A stretch of DNA of 7,503 bases from Spongiibacteraceae bacterium UBA5047 (lineage in GTDB: Bacteria; Pseudomonadota; Gammaproteobacteria; Pseudomonadales; Spongiibacteraceae), in the NCBI GenBank assembly GCA_002415025.1, contig DIBR01000017.1, forward strand, positions 50,918-58,420, in the 5' to 3' direction. Every line of letters begins with the position of its first letter. Within the stretch, counting starts at the first letter, position 1. Of the stretch, positions 1 through 6,680 are shown in pieces. The position numbers and the translations under genes were made by a program. A model generated the notes under the pieces. The model made no database searches and was not told the DNA's origin. It saw only the letters and a list, made by a program, of their open reading frames with translations.

Positions 1-846
1 GCCGGTATGGGTGGTGGTACAGGAACGGGTGGTGCGCCGGTGGTAGCCGAGGTAGCCCGCGAGTTGGGAATATTGACGGTTGCCGTTGTGACCAAGCCTT
101 TCCCGTTTGAAGGCCGCAAGCGTATGGAAATTGCGGAGCAGGGTATGCGTGAGCTGCGTGAGCACGTGGATTCCCTGATTACCATTCCCAATGAGAAGTT
201 GCTAACGGTACTGGGCAAGACCACAAGCCTGCTTGATGCCTTTAAGGCGGCTAACGATGTGCTGCTTGGCGCGGTTCAGGGAATCGCGGACCTGATCATT
301 CGCCCCGGCATGATCAACGTTGACTTTGCTGACGTGCGCACTGTCATGTCCGAAATGGGCATGGCGATGATGGGCTCCGGTATCGCAAGCGGTGAAAATC
401 GCGCGATCGAGGCGGCAGAAGCTGCGATTCGCAGTCCGCTGCTGGAAGACGTCAATATTCAGGGCGCACGCGGTATTCTCGTCAATATCACCGCCGGTCT
501 GGATTTGTCGCTCGGTGAGTTCGCTGACGTTGGTGATACCGTCAAGGAGTTTGCTTCCGATCAGGCTACCGTGGTGGTGGGGACTGTTATTGATCCCGAG
601 ATGAGCAACGAGTTGCGGGTTACCGTGGTTGCCACCGGCTTGGATGGCGGTGTCGATATCCCCTTGAAAGTAGTGGAAAACAAGCCGGTTGAACCGAAGA
701 CGGCGAGTGACTACCGACAGCTGGATCGTCCCACCGTGATGCGTAAATCTGCCGTTGCCCGGGAAGCCGTTGCAACCGCAGCAATGGAAGACCGGAATAT
801 GGAGTATCTGGATATCCCGGCTTTCCTGCGCAGACAGGCGGATTGA
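1..846 (+). CDS. ftsZ: Cell division protein FtsZ, 5'-truncated by the window edge
   Basis: FtsZ is the tubulin-like GTPase that polymerises into the cytoplasmic Z ring and recruits the division machinery. The window holds 281 residues. The frame is open from base 1, so the true start lies upstream, and alignment to remembered E. coli FtsZ (383 aa) puts about 102 residues outside. The tubulin GTP-binding signature GGGTGTG is at window residues 4-10. The catalytic T7 loop NVDFAD is at 106-111, where the aspartates complete the GTPase site of the next subunit. A conserved core runs to about residue 224, then a variable linker of about 44 residues, similar in length to that of E. coli. The last residues, YLDIPAFLRRQAD, are the conserved C-terminal peptide that binds FtsA and ZipA. 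No frameshift or missing key residue is seen. Its place before lpxC is the standard end of the dcw cluster. Confidence 0.98.
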   Translation, partial: AGMGGGTGTGGAPVVAEVARELGILTVAVVTKPFPFEGRKRMEIAEQGMRELREHVDSLITIPNEKLLTVLGKTTSLLDAFKAANDVLLGAVQGIADLIIRPGMINVDFADVRTVMSEMGMAMMGSGIASGENRAIEAAEAAIRSPLLEDVNIQGARGILVNITAGLDLSLGEFADVGDTVKEFASDQATVVVGTVIDPEMSNELRVTVVATGLDGGVDIPLKVVENKPVEPKTASDYRQLDRPTVMRKSAVAREAVATAAMEDRNMEYLDIPAFLRRQAD

Positions 847-882
847 GGCTGATTGGCTGGTCACAATTTGGTCAACTGACGG

Positions 883-911
883 TTGGTGAATTGCGTAAGC
901 TCTGCTAACAT
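883..911 (+). promoter_or_regulatory. Candidate sigma70 promoter for lpxC (extended -10)
   Basis: In the 106-base ftsZ-lpxC gap, TTGGTG (883-888, 3/6 to the -35 consensus) is followed by 17 bases and TAACAT (906-911, 4/6 to the -10 consensus). The -10 is preceded by TG at 903-904, giving an extended -10 form. Transcription would begin near 918 and leave a leader of about 35 bases before lpxC. Having its own promoter would let lpxC be expressed apart from the division cluster. No terminator-like hairpin with a T tract was found in the gap, so read-through from ftsZ is also likely. Matches are modest and made by eye. Confidence 0.35.
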
Positions 912-945
912 GCGCAATCTGGCTCTTTACACGCGAGAAATTTGC

Positions 946-950
946 AGGAA
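946..950 (+). promoter_or_regulatory. Ribosome binding site of lpxC (closely spaced)
   Basis: AGGAA ends two bases before the lpxC ATG, closer than the usual spacing. No better Shine-Dalgarno match lies nearby, and the ATG itself is secure because the protein start MIKQRTL is the conserved LpxC N-terminus. The tight spacing may lower initiation, but that is inference. Confidence 0.45.
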
Positions 951-952
951 CG

Positions 953-1867
953 ATGATTAAACAACGGACTTTGAGAAACACCATCCGGGCCACTGGCGTA
1001 GGCTTGCATACAGGGGAAAAGGTCTACCTGACCCTGAAGCCGGCGCCGGTCGACAATGGCATTGTGTTTCGTCGCACGGACCTTAATCCGGTTGTGGAAA
1101 TTCCTGCGCGCGCGGAAAATGTGGGTGATACCACCCTGTCTTCTACTCTGGTAAAAGACGGTGTGCGTGTCTCTACGGTAGAGCACCTGTTGTCAGCTAT
1201 GGCCGGATTGGGCATTGATAATGCCTACGTCGAGCTCAGCGCGGCTGAAGTGCCGATAATGGATGGCAGTGCCGGCCCCTTTGTTTTTCTTATCCAGTCT
1301 GCGGGTATTGAAGAACAACCGGCGGCGAAGAAATTCATTCGGATCAAAAAGGCTATCACGGTTAAGGATGGAGACAAGGTTGCCAGTTTTCTCCCTTTTG
1401 ACGGCTTCAAGGTCTCCTTTACCATTAACTTTGATCACCCGGTTTTCCGCGATCGAACGCCTCAGGCTGTGCTCGACTTTTCCAGTACCTCTTTTGTCAA
1501 GGAGGTTAGTCGAGCGCGAACCTTCGGGTTTATGCATGAGATAGAATACCTGCGTTCCCAGGGTCTGGCTCAGGGCGGCAGTGTCGATAACGCCATTGTC
1601 GTTGATGAGTACCGGATACTGAACGAAGACGGCCTTCGTTACGACGATGAATTTGTGAAGCACAAGGTCCTGGACGCCATTGGAGACCTTTACCTGCTTG
1701 GGTATAGTCTCATCGGAGAGTTCAAAGCCTACAAATCCGGGCATGGACTCAACAATGCCTCGCTGCGTGCGTTGATTGCCCAGGAAGATGCCTGGGAAAT
1801 GGTGACCTTTGACGATGTCGCGGATGCGCCTATCTCCTATATGAATCCAGTCGCCGCTATCGGCTGA
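953..1867 (+). CDS. lpxC: UDP-3-O-acyl-N-acetylglucosamine deacetylase LpxC
   Basis: LpxC is a cytoplasmic zinc amidase. It removes acetate from UDP-3-O-acyl-GlcNAc, the first committed step of lipid A synthesis, so the organism makes lipopolysaccharide. The 304-residue product has the family's usual length and starts at the conserved MIKQRTL. The zinc ligands are H78 (in VEHL), H237 (in FVKH) and D241, with the general base E77. The active site residues T190-F191 (ARTF) and H264 (KSGH) are also present. Numbering equals that of P. aeruginosa LpxC, and residue 63 is serine as I recall for Pseudomonas (cysteine in E. coli). The fold's repeated halves and the MDGSAGPF segment (103-110) are intact. 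It lies 106 bases after ftsZ on the same strand. In enterobacteria LpxC level is set by FtsH proteolysis through the C-terminal tail. The tail here ends PVAAIG, and whether it is a degron cannot be judged from sequence. Confidence 0.98.
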   Translation: MIKQRTLRNTIRATGVGLHTGEKVYLTLKPAPVDNGIVFRRTDLNPVVEIPARAENVGDTTLSSTLVKDGVRVSTVEHLLSAMAGLGIDNAYVELSAAEVPIMDGSAGPFVFLIQSAGIEEQPAAKKFIRIKKAITVKDGDKVASFLPFDGFKVSFTINFDHPVFRDRTPQAVLDFSSTSFVKEVSRARTFGFMHEIEYLRSQGLAQGGSVDNAIVVDEYRILNEDGLRYDDEFVKHKVLDAIGDLYLLGYSLIGEFKAYKSGHGLNNASLRALIAQEDAWEMVTFDDVADAPISYMNPVAAIG

Positions 1868-1877
1868 TTCCTCCCCC

Positions 1878-1899
1878 TCCATGCCTGCTTGGGCATGGA
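1878..1899 (+). terminator. Hairpin just after lpxC, candidate weak terminator
   Basis: TCCATGCC (1878-1885) and GGCATGGA (1892-1899) form a perfect 8-base-pair stem. An extra T-G pair leaves a GCTT tetraloop. It begins 10 bases after the lpxC stop, where a terminator would be expected. The following bases (AATCACTGCATTTC) lack a T tract, so it is not a canonical intrinsic terminator. It could instead be a 3'-end stabilising hairpin or a partial attenuator before secA. Confidence 0.35.
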
Positions 1900-1977
1900 A
1901 ATCACTGCATTTCTATGCGATATTGGCGCACTTGCCGTGGTCGCGCTTGCGCGATTTCGGGGTGTTTGGCCCGATTC

Positions 1978-2011
1978 GGCATGTCTGCCGGAGGATTGCG
2001 TCAGGCGTGCC
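1978..2011 (+). promoter_or_regulatory. Stem-loop exposing a Shine-Dalgarno-like GGAGG upstream of secA
   Basis: Bases 1978-1987 and 2002-2011 can pair over ten positions, two of them G-T wobbles, around a 14-base loop. The loop contains GGAGG at 1990-1994, the best Shine-Dalgarno match in the lpxC-secA gap. A GTG at 2007-2009, twelve bases further on, lies in the right arm of the stem and opens a frame that runs to the base before secA. This arrangement could control translation of a short leader peptide, but it could equally be chance in a GC-rich spacer. Confidence 0.22.
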
Positions 2012-2117
2012 TCGAAACCTCAGTTGTGAACATTCATGTTTTACTATGCTGACTGCTCAACGCAGGCACAGAGCATATGTGGACAAAACCTGGACGATGA
2101 AACAAGCGAAGTCATAG
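2007..2117 (+). CDS. Possible 36-codon leader reading frame upstream of secA
   Basis: A frame opening at GTG 2007 runs 36 codons to a TAG at 2115-2117 that directly abuts the secA ATG, in the same frame. The frame stays open further back to an ATG at 1881 (78 codons), and internal ATGs at 2046 and 2097 would give 23 and 6 codons. The peptide is basic and cysteine-containing, with no signal peptide, no hydrophobic segment and no SecM-like arrest motif. Codon use (AGG, AGA, CGA) looks poorer than in the flanking genes. The only support is location, the GGAGG twelve bases upstream of the GTG, and the flush stop/start junction, which would allow translational coupling to secA. It is most likely non-coding leader. 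Confidence 0.12.
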   Translation: MPRNLSCEHSCFTMLTAQRRHRAYVDKTWTMKQAKS

Positions 2118-4847
2118 ATGATAGCTGGTGTAATCAAAAAGATATTTGGCAGTAAGAACGATCGTGAGCTCAAGCGAATGGGGCGGCTGGTCGCGCAGAT
2201 TAATGAGCTCGAAGGCGGTCTGCAGGCTTTGTCTGACAGTGAGTTACAGAGCAAGACTCAGGAATTTCGACAGCGGTTTGCCGACGGAGATTCGCTCGAC
2301 CGGCTACTGCCGGAGGCGTTTGCTACCGCGCGCGAAGCCAGTCGCCGGGTTATGGGTATGCGCCATTTCGACGTGCAGTTGATTGGGGGTATTACGCTGC
2401 ACGAAGGCAGAATTGCAGAAATGAAGACCGGTGAAGGTAAAACGCTGGTTGCTACGCTGCCTGTCTATCTGAATGCGCTGTCAGGCAAGGGCGTATTTGT
2501 TGTTACCGTGAACGATTATCTGGCGCGACGCGACGCGGACTGGATGCGCCCGCTCTATGAGTTTTTGGGTATGAGCGTTGGCGTGGTTGAGTCACGCCAG
2601 GACAGTGAGGCCAAGAAAGCTGCCTATGCCTCCGATATCACGTATGGCACAAATAATGAGTTCGGTTTTGACTACCTTCGCGACAATATGGCCTTCTCGC
2701 TCGAAGACCGCTACCAGCGTGGCTTGAACTTTGCCATAGTCGATGAAGTGGACTCTATCCTGATTGACGAGGCGCGTACGCCGCTCATCATCTCCGGGCA
2801 GGCTGAAGACAGCTCGCTCTTGTACAAGCGTATCAATCAGTTTATTCCCAAACTGAAGCCCGCGCCTGAAGCGGAAGAAGGTGTAGAGGTTGAAGGCGAC
2901 TTTACGATAGACGAGAAGGCACGGCAGGTAGAACTGACGGAAGCAGGGCATGAGCTGGTTGAGGAGCTGATGCTGAAAGACGGACTGCTTGAAGAGGGCG
3001 ACAGCCTCTACTCTGCGAGCAATCTCAACCTTTTACACCATGTCTATTCCGCCCTTCGCGCGCATGTGCTGTTCCATCGCGATGTGGAATATATCATTCA
3101 AGACGGCCAGATCATGCTGATTGATGAGCACACCGGGCGAACAATGCCTGGCCGGCGTTTGTCAGAGGGCTTGCATCAGGCTATTGAAGCCAAGGAAAAC
3201 GTTTCGATTCAAGCCGAGAGCCAGACTCTGGCATCGACGACGTTCCAGAACTATTTCCGGTTGTTTGACAAGCTGGCGGGCATGACGGGAACCGCAGATA
3301 CCGAGGCATTCGAGTTTCAGCAAATTTACGGGCTCGATGTGGTGGTGATTCCTACCAACAAGCCAAGTCAGCGCCGCGATCTCAACGATCTTGTTTACCT
3401 GAGCAAAGATGAAAAGTACGACGCCATTGTAGAGGACGTTAAAGAGATCATTGAGCTCGGTGCGCCGGTGTTGGTGGGAACGGCGTCAATAGAAACGTCC
3501 GAGGAAATGTCCCGGCGTTTCAAGGCTGCAAAAGTCGAACACAAGGTTCTGAATGCCAAGTTTCACGAACAGGAAGCGGACATCATTATCCAGGCCGGGC
3601 GGCCCGGGGTGGTGACCATTGCTACCAATATGGCCGGGCGCGGAACAGATATCGTACTTGGTGGTAACGTTGAGGCGGAAATTAAGGCTTTGCCCGAAGC
3701 GGATCAAGCCTTGAGCGAGCGTATGCGCGCCGAGTGGCAGGTTCGCCACAGTCAGGTTATAGAAGCCGGTGGCCTGCATATTATTGGTACCGAGCGTCAC
3801 GAATCGAGACGAATTGATAATCAGTTGCGCGGTCGTGCCGGGCGCCAGGGCGACCCCGGCATGTCGCGCTTCTATTTGTCGCTGGACGATAATCTGATGC
3901 GCATTTTCGCGTCAGACCGCGTTCGCAATATTATGCAGGCTTTGGGCCTCGAGAAAGGTGAAGCCATTGAGCATCGCATGGTGAGTAATGCGATTGAAAA
4001 GGCTCAACGCAAGGTGGAAGGTCGTAACTTCGATATTCGCAAGCAGTTGCTTGAGTATGATGATGTGGCTAACGATCAGCGACGTATCATTTATCAGCAG
4101 CGCGATGAGTTGCTCCACGATGAAGATATTTCACCCATGCTGGAAGCGATTCGGGCGGATGTGGTGAGCTCTATCGTTGCTGAATATATTCCGCCACAAA
4201 GTATCGAAGAACAGTGGGATATTGCCGGACTCGAAAAAAGAATGGAGTCGGAGTTTGCGGTATCTGCGCCAGTGCAGACTTGGCTTGATGCCGATGATTC
4301 TCTGCACGAAGACAGCCTTCGCGAGAGACTGATTGAGCTTGTTAGCACAGCCTACAATGAAAAATGCGCAGGGCTTGGCATAGACATGCGCAAGGTAGAG
4401 CGGCATATCATGCTGCAAGTGCTGGATAACCTATGGAAGGAACATCTGGCGACCATGGACCATTTGCGCACAGGGATTCATTTGCGCTCTTATGCCCAGA
4501 AAAACCCGAAGCAGGAATACAAACGCGAAGCTTTTGCTCTCTTCGAGGAGATGCTGGAATCACTGAAGCATGAGGTGATTCGTTTTCTGTCACATGTTCA
4601 GATTCAGCGCAATGACGAGATAGATGCTCTTGAGCGCGAGCGTCGCGAGGCGAGTGCGAAGCAGGCGATGGAGTTTCAGCACGCCGAGTCATCAGCGTTG
4701 AAGGAAGCTGCAGAAAGTTCGGCAGAACGAACTGAAGACCCTGCAACACCCTTTGTGAGAGATGAGAGAAAGGTGGGTCGCAACGAACCCTGCCCTTGCG
4801 GCTCAGGAAAAAAATACAAACATTGTCATGGTCAACTGGGTGCTTAG
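2118..4847 (+). CDS. secA: Preprotein translocase ATPase SecA
   Basis: SecA is the motor that drives unfolded preproteins through the SecYEG channel in the inner membrane using ATP. The 909-residue product is full length (E. coli 901). The start is set by the N-terminus MIAGVIKKIFGSKND, which aligns without gaps to E. coli MLIKLLTKVFGSRND. Walker A TGEGKT is at 104-109 with K108. Walker B with the helicase-like DEVDSILIDEAR begins at D209. The preprotein cross-linking region is about 220-370. The second nucleotide-binding fold follows, with GRGTDI (507-512) and the arginine-rich QLRGRAGRQGD (569-579). The helical scaffold and wing regions include YDDVANDQR (647-655) and LWKEHL (772-777). A variable acidic linker of about 830-885 leads to the SEC-C zinc tail, with ligands C892, C894, C903 and H904, which binds SecB and phospholipid. 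No residue of note is missing. argJ follows after 3 bases, suggesting cotranscription. Confidence 0.98.
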   Translation: MIAGVIKKIFGSKNDRELKRMGRLVAQINELEGGLQALSDSELQSKTQEFRQRFADGDSLDRLLPEAFATAREASRRVMGMRHFDVQLIGGITLHEGRIAEMKTGEGKTLVATLPVYLNALSGKGVFVVTVNDYLARRDADWMRPLYEFLGMSVGVVESRQDSEAKKAAYASDITYGTNNEFGFDYLRDNMAFSLEDRYQRGLNFAIVDEVDSILIDEARTPLIISGQAEDSSLLYKRINQFIPKLKPAPEAEEGVEVEGDFTIDEKARQVELTEAGHELVEELMLKDGLLEEGDSLYSASNLNLLHHVYSALRAHVLFHRDVEYIIQDGQIMLIDEHTGRTMPGRRLSEGLHQAIEAKENVSIQAESQTLASTTFQNYFRLFDKLAGMTGTADTEAFEFQQIYGLDVVVIPTNKPSQRRDLNDLVYLSKDEKYDAIVEDVKEIIELGAPVLVGTASIETSEEMSRRFKAAKVEHKVLNAKFHEQEADIIIQAGRPGVVTIATNMAGRGTDIVLGGNVEAEIKALPEADQALSERMRAEWQVRHSQVIEAGGLHIIGTERHESRRIDNQLRGRAGRQGDPGMSRFYLSLDDNLMRIFASDRVRNIMQALGLEKGEAIEHRMVSNAIEKAQRKVEGRNFDIRKQLLEYDDVANDQRRIIYQQRDELLHDEDISPMLEAIRADVVSSIVAEYIPPQSIEEQWDIAGLEKRMESEFAVSAPVQTWLDADDSLHEDSLRERLIELVSTAYNEKCAGLGIDMRKVERHIMLQVLDNLWKEHLATMDHLRTGIHLRSYAQKNPKQEYKREAFALFEEMLESLKHEVIRFLSHVQIQRNDEIDALERERREASAKQAMEFQHAESSALKEAAESSAERTEDPATPFVRDERKVGRNEPCPCGSGKKYKHCHGQLGA

Positions 4848-4850
4848 TCG

Positions 4851-6071
4851 ATGGCAGTAGGGCCTGCAGAACTACCGGAATTATTGCCTGTTAACGGTGT
4901 GCGAATTGCCATAGGCAGCGCCGGCATCAAACGTGCTGGCCGCAAGGACCTCGTGTTGTTTGAGCTTGCTGAAGGCGCCAGTGTTGCGGCGGTATTTACC
5001 TTGAATCGCTTTTGTGCAGCACCGGTTCATGTGGCGCGCGAACATCTGGGTAAGAAAGATCCGCGTTATCTCCTCATTAATACCGGCAATGCAAACGCCG
5101 GTACGGGTAGCCGCGGCATGCTGGCAGCGAGGCAGAGTTGTGCAGCGGTTGCCGAGTTGATGGCCTGCGAGCCCGAGCAGGTGTTGCCGTTTTCTACCGG
5201 TGTGATTGGCGAGCGTCTGCCGCTGGAAAAAATCGAGCAAGCCCTGCCTTCGTTACCCTTATTGATGTCTGAAGACAAGTGGCTTGAAGCGGCCCACGGC
5301 ATCATGACAACTGATACGCGCCCCAAGGCGAGCTCCGTTGTTGTAAAAAGTGGGGGGCGTGAATTCACGGTAACCGGCATTTCAAAAGGTGCCGGCATGA
5401 TCAAGCCGAATATGGCTACCATGCTGGCGTATGTCGCTACCGATGCTCCGGTTGATCGTGTCGTATTGCAATCGATGATCGACGATGTCGTGAACAGATC
5501 ATTCAATCGCATCACGATTGACGGTGATACTTCAACTAATGACGCCTGCATTCTCGTTGCCACCGGAGCGGCTGGCGGCGAGCGCATCGTGGAATCTGAT
5601 TGCGAAGACTATCGGAATCTTCGGGCAGCCATCGAGCAGGTGTTTGTTGATCTGGCCCAGGGTATTGTCCGGGATGGAGAAGGTGCTACCAAGTTCGTGA
5701 CGGTTGAAGTCGTTGAAGGCCGTAATGAAAAGGAATGCCTGCAAGCTGCTTTTACCATAGCCGAATCGCCTCTGGTAAAAACCGCACTGTTTGCAAGTGA
5801 CCCGAACTGGGGTCGCATTTTAGCGGCATTGGGCCGCGCTGGCATTGATGATCTGGATGTCGCAAAGGTTGGTGTTGCCATTAATGGCGTGGTTGTTGCT
5901 GAGCAAGGTGGCCTTGCTGAGTCGTATACGGAGGCCCGCGGCCAGGCCGCGATGGCTGAAGAGAACATCGTCATTCGTGTGAGCCTCGCCCGAGGTGATG
6001 CGACTGAAACTGTCTGGACGACCGACCTGTCTCTCGACTACGTCAAGATTAATGCTGAATACCGAAGCTGA
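4851..6071 (+). CDS. argJ: Arginine biosynthesis protein ArgJ (ornithine acetyltransferase)
   Basis: ArgJ transfers the acetyl group from N-acetylornithine to glutamate, recycling acetate in the cyclic arginine pathway of the cytoplasm. Some members also make N-acetylglutamate from acetyl-CoA, which sequence alone cannot settle. The 406-residue product begins MAVG, as P. aeruginosa ArgJ does. The proenzyme cleaves itself at an Ala-Thr bond: here A189-T190 in KPNMATML, with T190 the nucleophile, giving an alpha chain of 189 and a beta chain of 217 residues. Other active-site residues by family alignment are T116-G117 (STGVIGE), K179 (SKGAGM), E277 (RDGEGATKF), N401 and S406 (INAEYRS, the C-terminus). 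The start lies 3 bases after the secA stop with a weak GGG 10 bases upstream, so translation is probably coupled to secA. The presence of argJ suggests that a separate acetylornithine deacetylase (ArgE) is not needed. Confidence 0.97.
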   Translation: MAVGPAELPELLPVNGVRIAIGSAGIKRAGRKDLVLFELAEGASVAAVFTLNRFCAAPVHVAREHLGKKDPRYLLINTGNANAGTGSRGMLAARQSCAAVAELMACEPEQVLPFSTGVIGERLPLEKIEQALPSLPLLMSEDKWLEAAHGIMTTDTRPKASSVVVKSGGREFTVTGISKGAGMIKPNMATMLAYVATDAPVDRVVLQSMIDDVVNRSFNRITIDGDTSTNDACILVATGAAGGERIVESDCEDYRNLRAAIEQVFVDLAQGIVRDGEGATKFVTVEVVEGRNEKECLQAAFTIAESPLVKTALFASDPNWGRILAALGRAGIDDLDVAKVGVAINGVVVAEQGGLAESYTEARGQAAMAEENIVIRVSLARGDATETVWTTDLSLDYVKINAEYRS

Positions 6072-6477
6072 ATTCGTTCAGATCCATGTAGCCGCCGGGG
6101 TTATTATCCGGGGCTCGGAGGTTCTCCTCAGTAAGCGCCTCCAGCGAGCGCATCGGGGCGGATTGTGGGAGTTTCCGGGGGGCAAGGTGGAGCCCGGGGA
6201 GTCAGCGGCTCTGGCTTTGGCTCGTGAGCTTCAGGAAGAATTGGGTCTGGTGGTGACGAAAGCTGAGCCCATGATGAAGGTCGATCATAATTACGGCGAC
6301 AAGCATGTTCTACTCGATGTGTGGATAGTGCGGGATTTTGAGGGGGAGGCTGTTGGCCGTGAAGGTCAATCGATAAGGTGGTGCGCGCTGGATGTTATGC
6401 CCGAACTCGATTTCCCGGACGCCAATACTGCCATCGTTACCGAGATATTGAGGCGTTCACACGCAGGTGTTCTTTAG
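6052..6477 (+). CDS. mutT: MutT-family Nudix hydrolase (8-oxo-dGTP diphosphatase)
   Basis: MutT-type enzymes hydrolyse 8-oxo-dGTP and related oxidised nucleotides to the monophosphate, preventing A:T to C:G transversions. The 141-residue product carries a perfect Nudix box at 44-66, starting G44, with E50, R58-E59, E62-E63 and G65-L66; the glutamates bind the catalytic metal. The WEFPGGK and late FPDAN segments match E. coli MutT (129 aa). The ATG at 6052 is chosen because it leaves a short N-terminus before the first beta strand (VQIHVAAGVI), as in MutT. GTG/ATG codons at 5995/5998 would add 18-19 basic residues with no family match. The gene starts 20 bases inside argJ and has only a weak ribosome site, so coupling to argJ is likely. 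My recollection is that the Pseudomonas homologue at this locus has an added thiamine-phosphate-synthase-like C-terminal domain, which is absent here. The family is certain and substrate specificity is probable. Confidence 0.93.
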   Translation: MLNTEAEFVQIHVAAGVIIRGSEVLLSKRLQRAHRGGLWEFPGGKVEPGESAALALARELQEELGLVVTKAEPMMKVDHNYGDKHVLLDVWIVRDFEGEAVGREGQSIRWCALDVMPELDFPDANTAIVTEILRRSHAGVL

Positions 6478-6497
6478 GGTTTTGGTCCAGCTCCCGC
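6478..6497. other. Convergent junction between mutT and yacG
   Basis: Only 20 bases separate the mutT TAG from the yacG TGA on the opposite strand. I see no strong hairpin or T tract for either direction. The two transcripts probably overlap at their 3' ends, or end by Rho. Confidence 0.6.
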
Positions 6498-6680
6498 TCA
6501 TTCGAGTTCTTCTGAAAATATATCGCTGACACTGCTATCGCCGGCAATCACCTGTTCCTCATTCGCCCAGGTAATAAAATCCTTGTTTTTGCAGCGCTCG
6601 GAGCAAAATGGCCGGTTAGGGTTTTCTGTGCTCCATTCCAGCTTTGCGTTGCAGTTGGGGCAGTTAATGTAGCTGGGCAT
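6498..6680 (-). CDS. yacG: DNA gyrase inhibitor / zinc-binding protein YacG
   Basis: YacG is a small zinc-finger protein. In E. coli it binds GyrB and blocks gyrase from binding DNA, and its structure holds one zinc. The product is 60 residues (E. coli 65). The zinc ligands are C7 and C10 (NCPNC) and C26 and C30 (PFCSERC), followed by the conserved DFITWANEE stretch and an acidic tail (SDIFSEELE) like that of E. coli. The ATG at 6680 is preferred: it places MPSYINC just before the first cysteine pair. A TTG at 6692 in the same frame would add four residues, but neither start has a good ribosome site. The gene overlaps the end of coaE by 17 bases, so it is probably translated by coupling. Its pairing with coaE is the normal arrangement in gammaproteobacteria. 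Confidence 0.95.
   Translation of the reverse strand: MPSYINCPNCNAKLEWSTENPNRPFCSERCKNKDFITWANEEQVIAGDSSVSDIFSEELE

Larger units (their letters stand above)
1868..2117 (+). other. lpxC-secA intergenic region (250 bases), no confident gene
   Basis: No protein-coding gene can be supported here. In enterobacteria this is where secM sits, a secreted arrest peptide that controls secA. My recollection is that Pseudomonas has DUF721 and M23 peptidase genes between lpxC and secA. Neither a signal peptide nor a SecM-type arrest motif is visible on the + strand, and the - strand shows only short frames with no DUF721 likeness. The stretch holds a hairpin after lpxC (1878-1899), a short GC-rich inverted repeat TCGCGC-TT-GCGCGA (1941-1954), a larger imperfect stem-loop (1978-2011), and a weak promoter-like pair TTGTGA (2024-2029) and TATGCT (2045-2050) with a short 15-base spacer. 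It probably carries the secA promoter and leader. The secA ATG has no convincing Shine-Dalgarno (only AAGCGAAG, 2104-2111). Confidence 0.6.

Noticed and set aside
864..893. Inverted repeat CAATT...AATTG in the ftsZ-lpxC gap as a terminator
   Set aside because: Short, AT-rich arms around a poorly paired interior and no T tract after it.
202..993. Long open frame (about 263 codons) on the - strand opposite ftsZ and the lpxC start
   Set aside because: It is antisense to the strongly conserved FtsZ frame, and the translation has no recognisable domain. It is a by-product of codon bias.
1941..1954. TCGCGC-TT-GCGCGA inverted repeat as an intrinsic terminator or operator
   Set aside because: Only five pairs can form around a usable CTTG loop and no T run follows; such short GC palindromes are common. 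Kept only as a note in the intergenic entry.
2024..2050. secA promoter made of TTGTGA and TATGCT
   Set aside because: The 15-base spacer is too short for a confident sigma70 call and the hexamers are only partial matches. It is mentioned in the intergenic entry but not listed as a promoter.
2078..2086. TGTGGACAA, one mismatch from a DnaA box
   Set aside because: A single isolated near-match with no cluster, AT-rich unwinding region or dnaA/dnaN nearby; expected by chance.
1881..2117. The long version (78 codons from ATG 1881) of the frame upstream of secA as a real gene
   Set aside because: The ATG lies inside the post-lpxC hairpin with no Shine-Dalgarno, codon use is rich in rare arginine codons, and no family, signal peptide or arrest motif is recognisable.
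5066..5587. Open frame of about 173 codons on the - strand opposite argJ
   Set aside because: Lies wholly opposite the intact, conserved ArgJ frame, with no recognisable family likeness.
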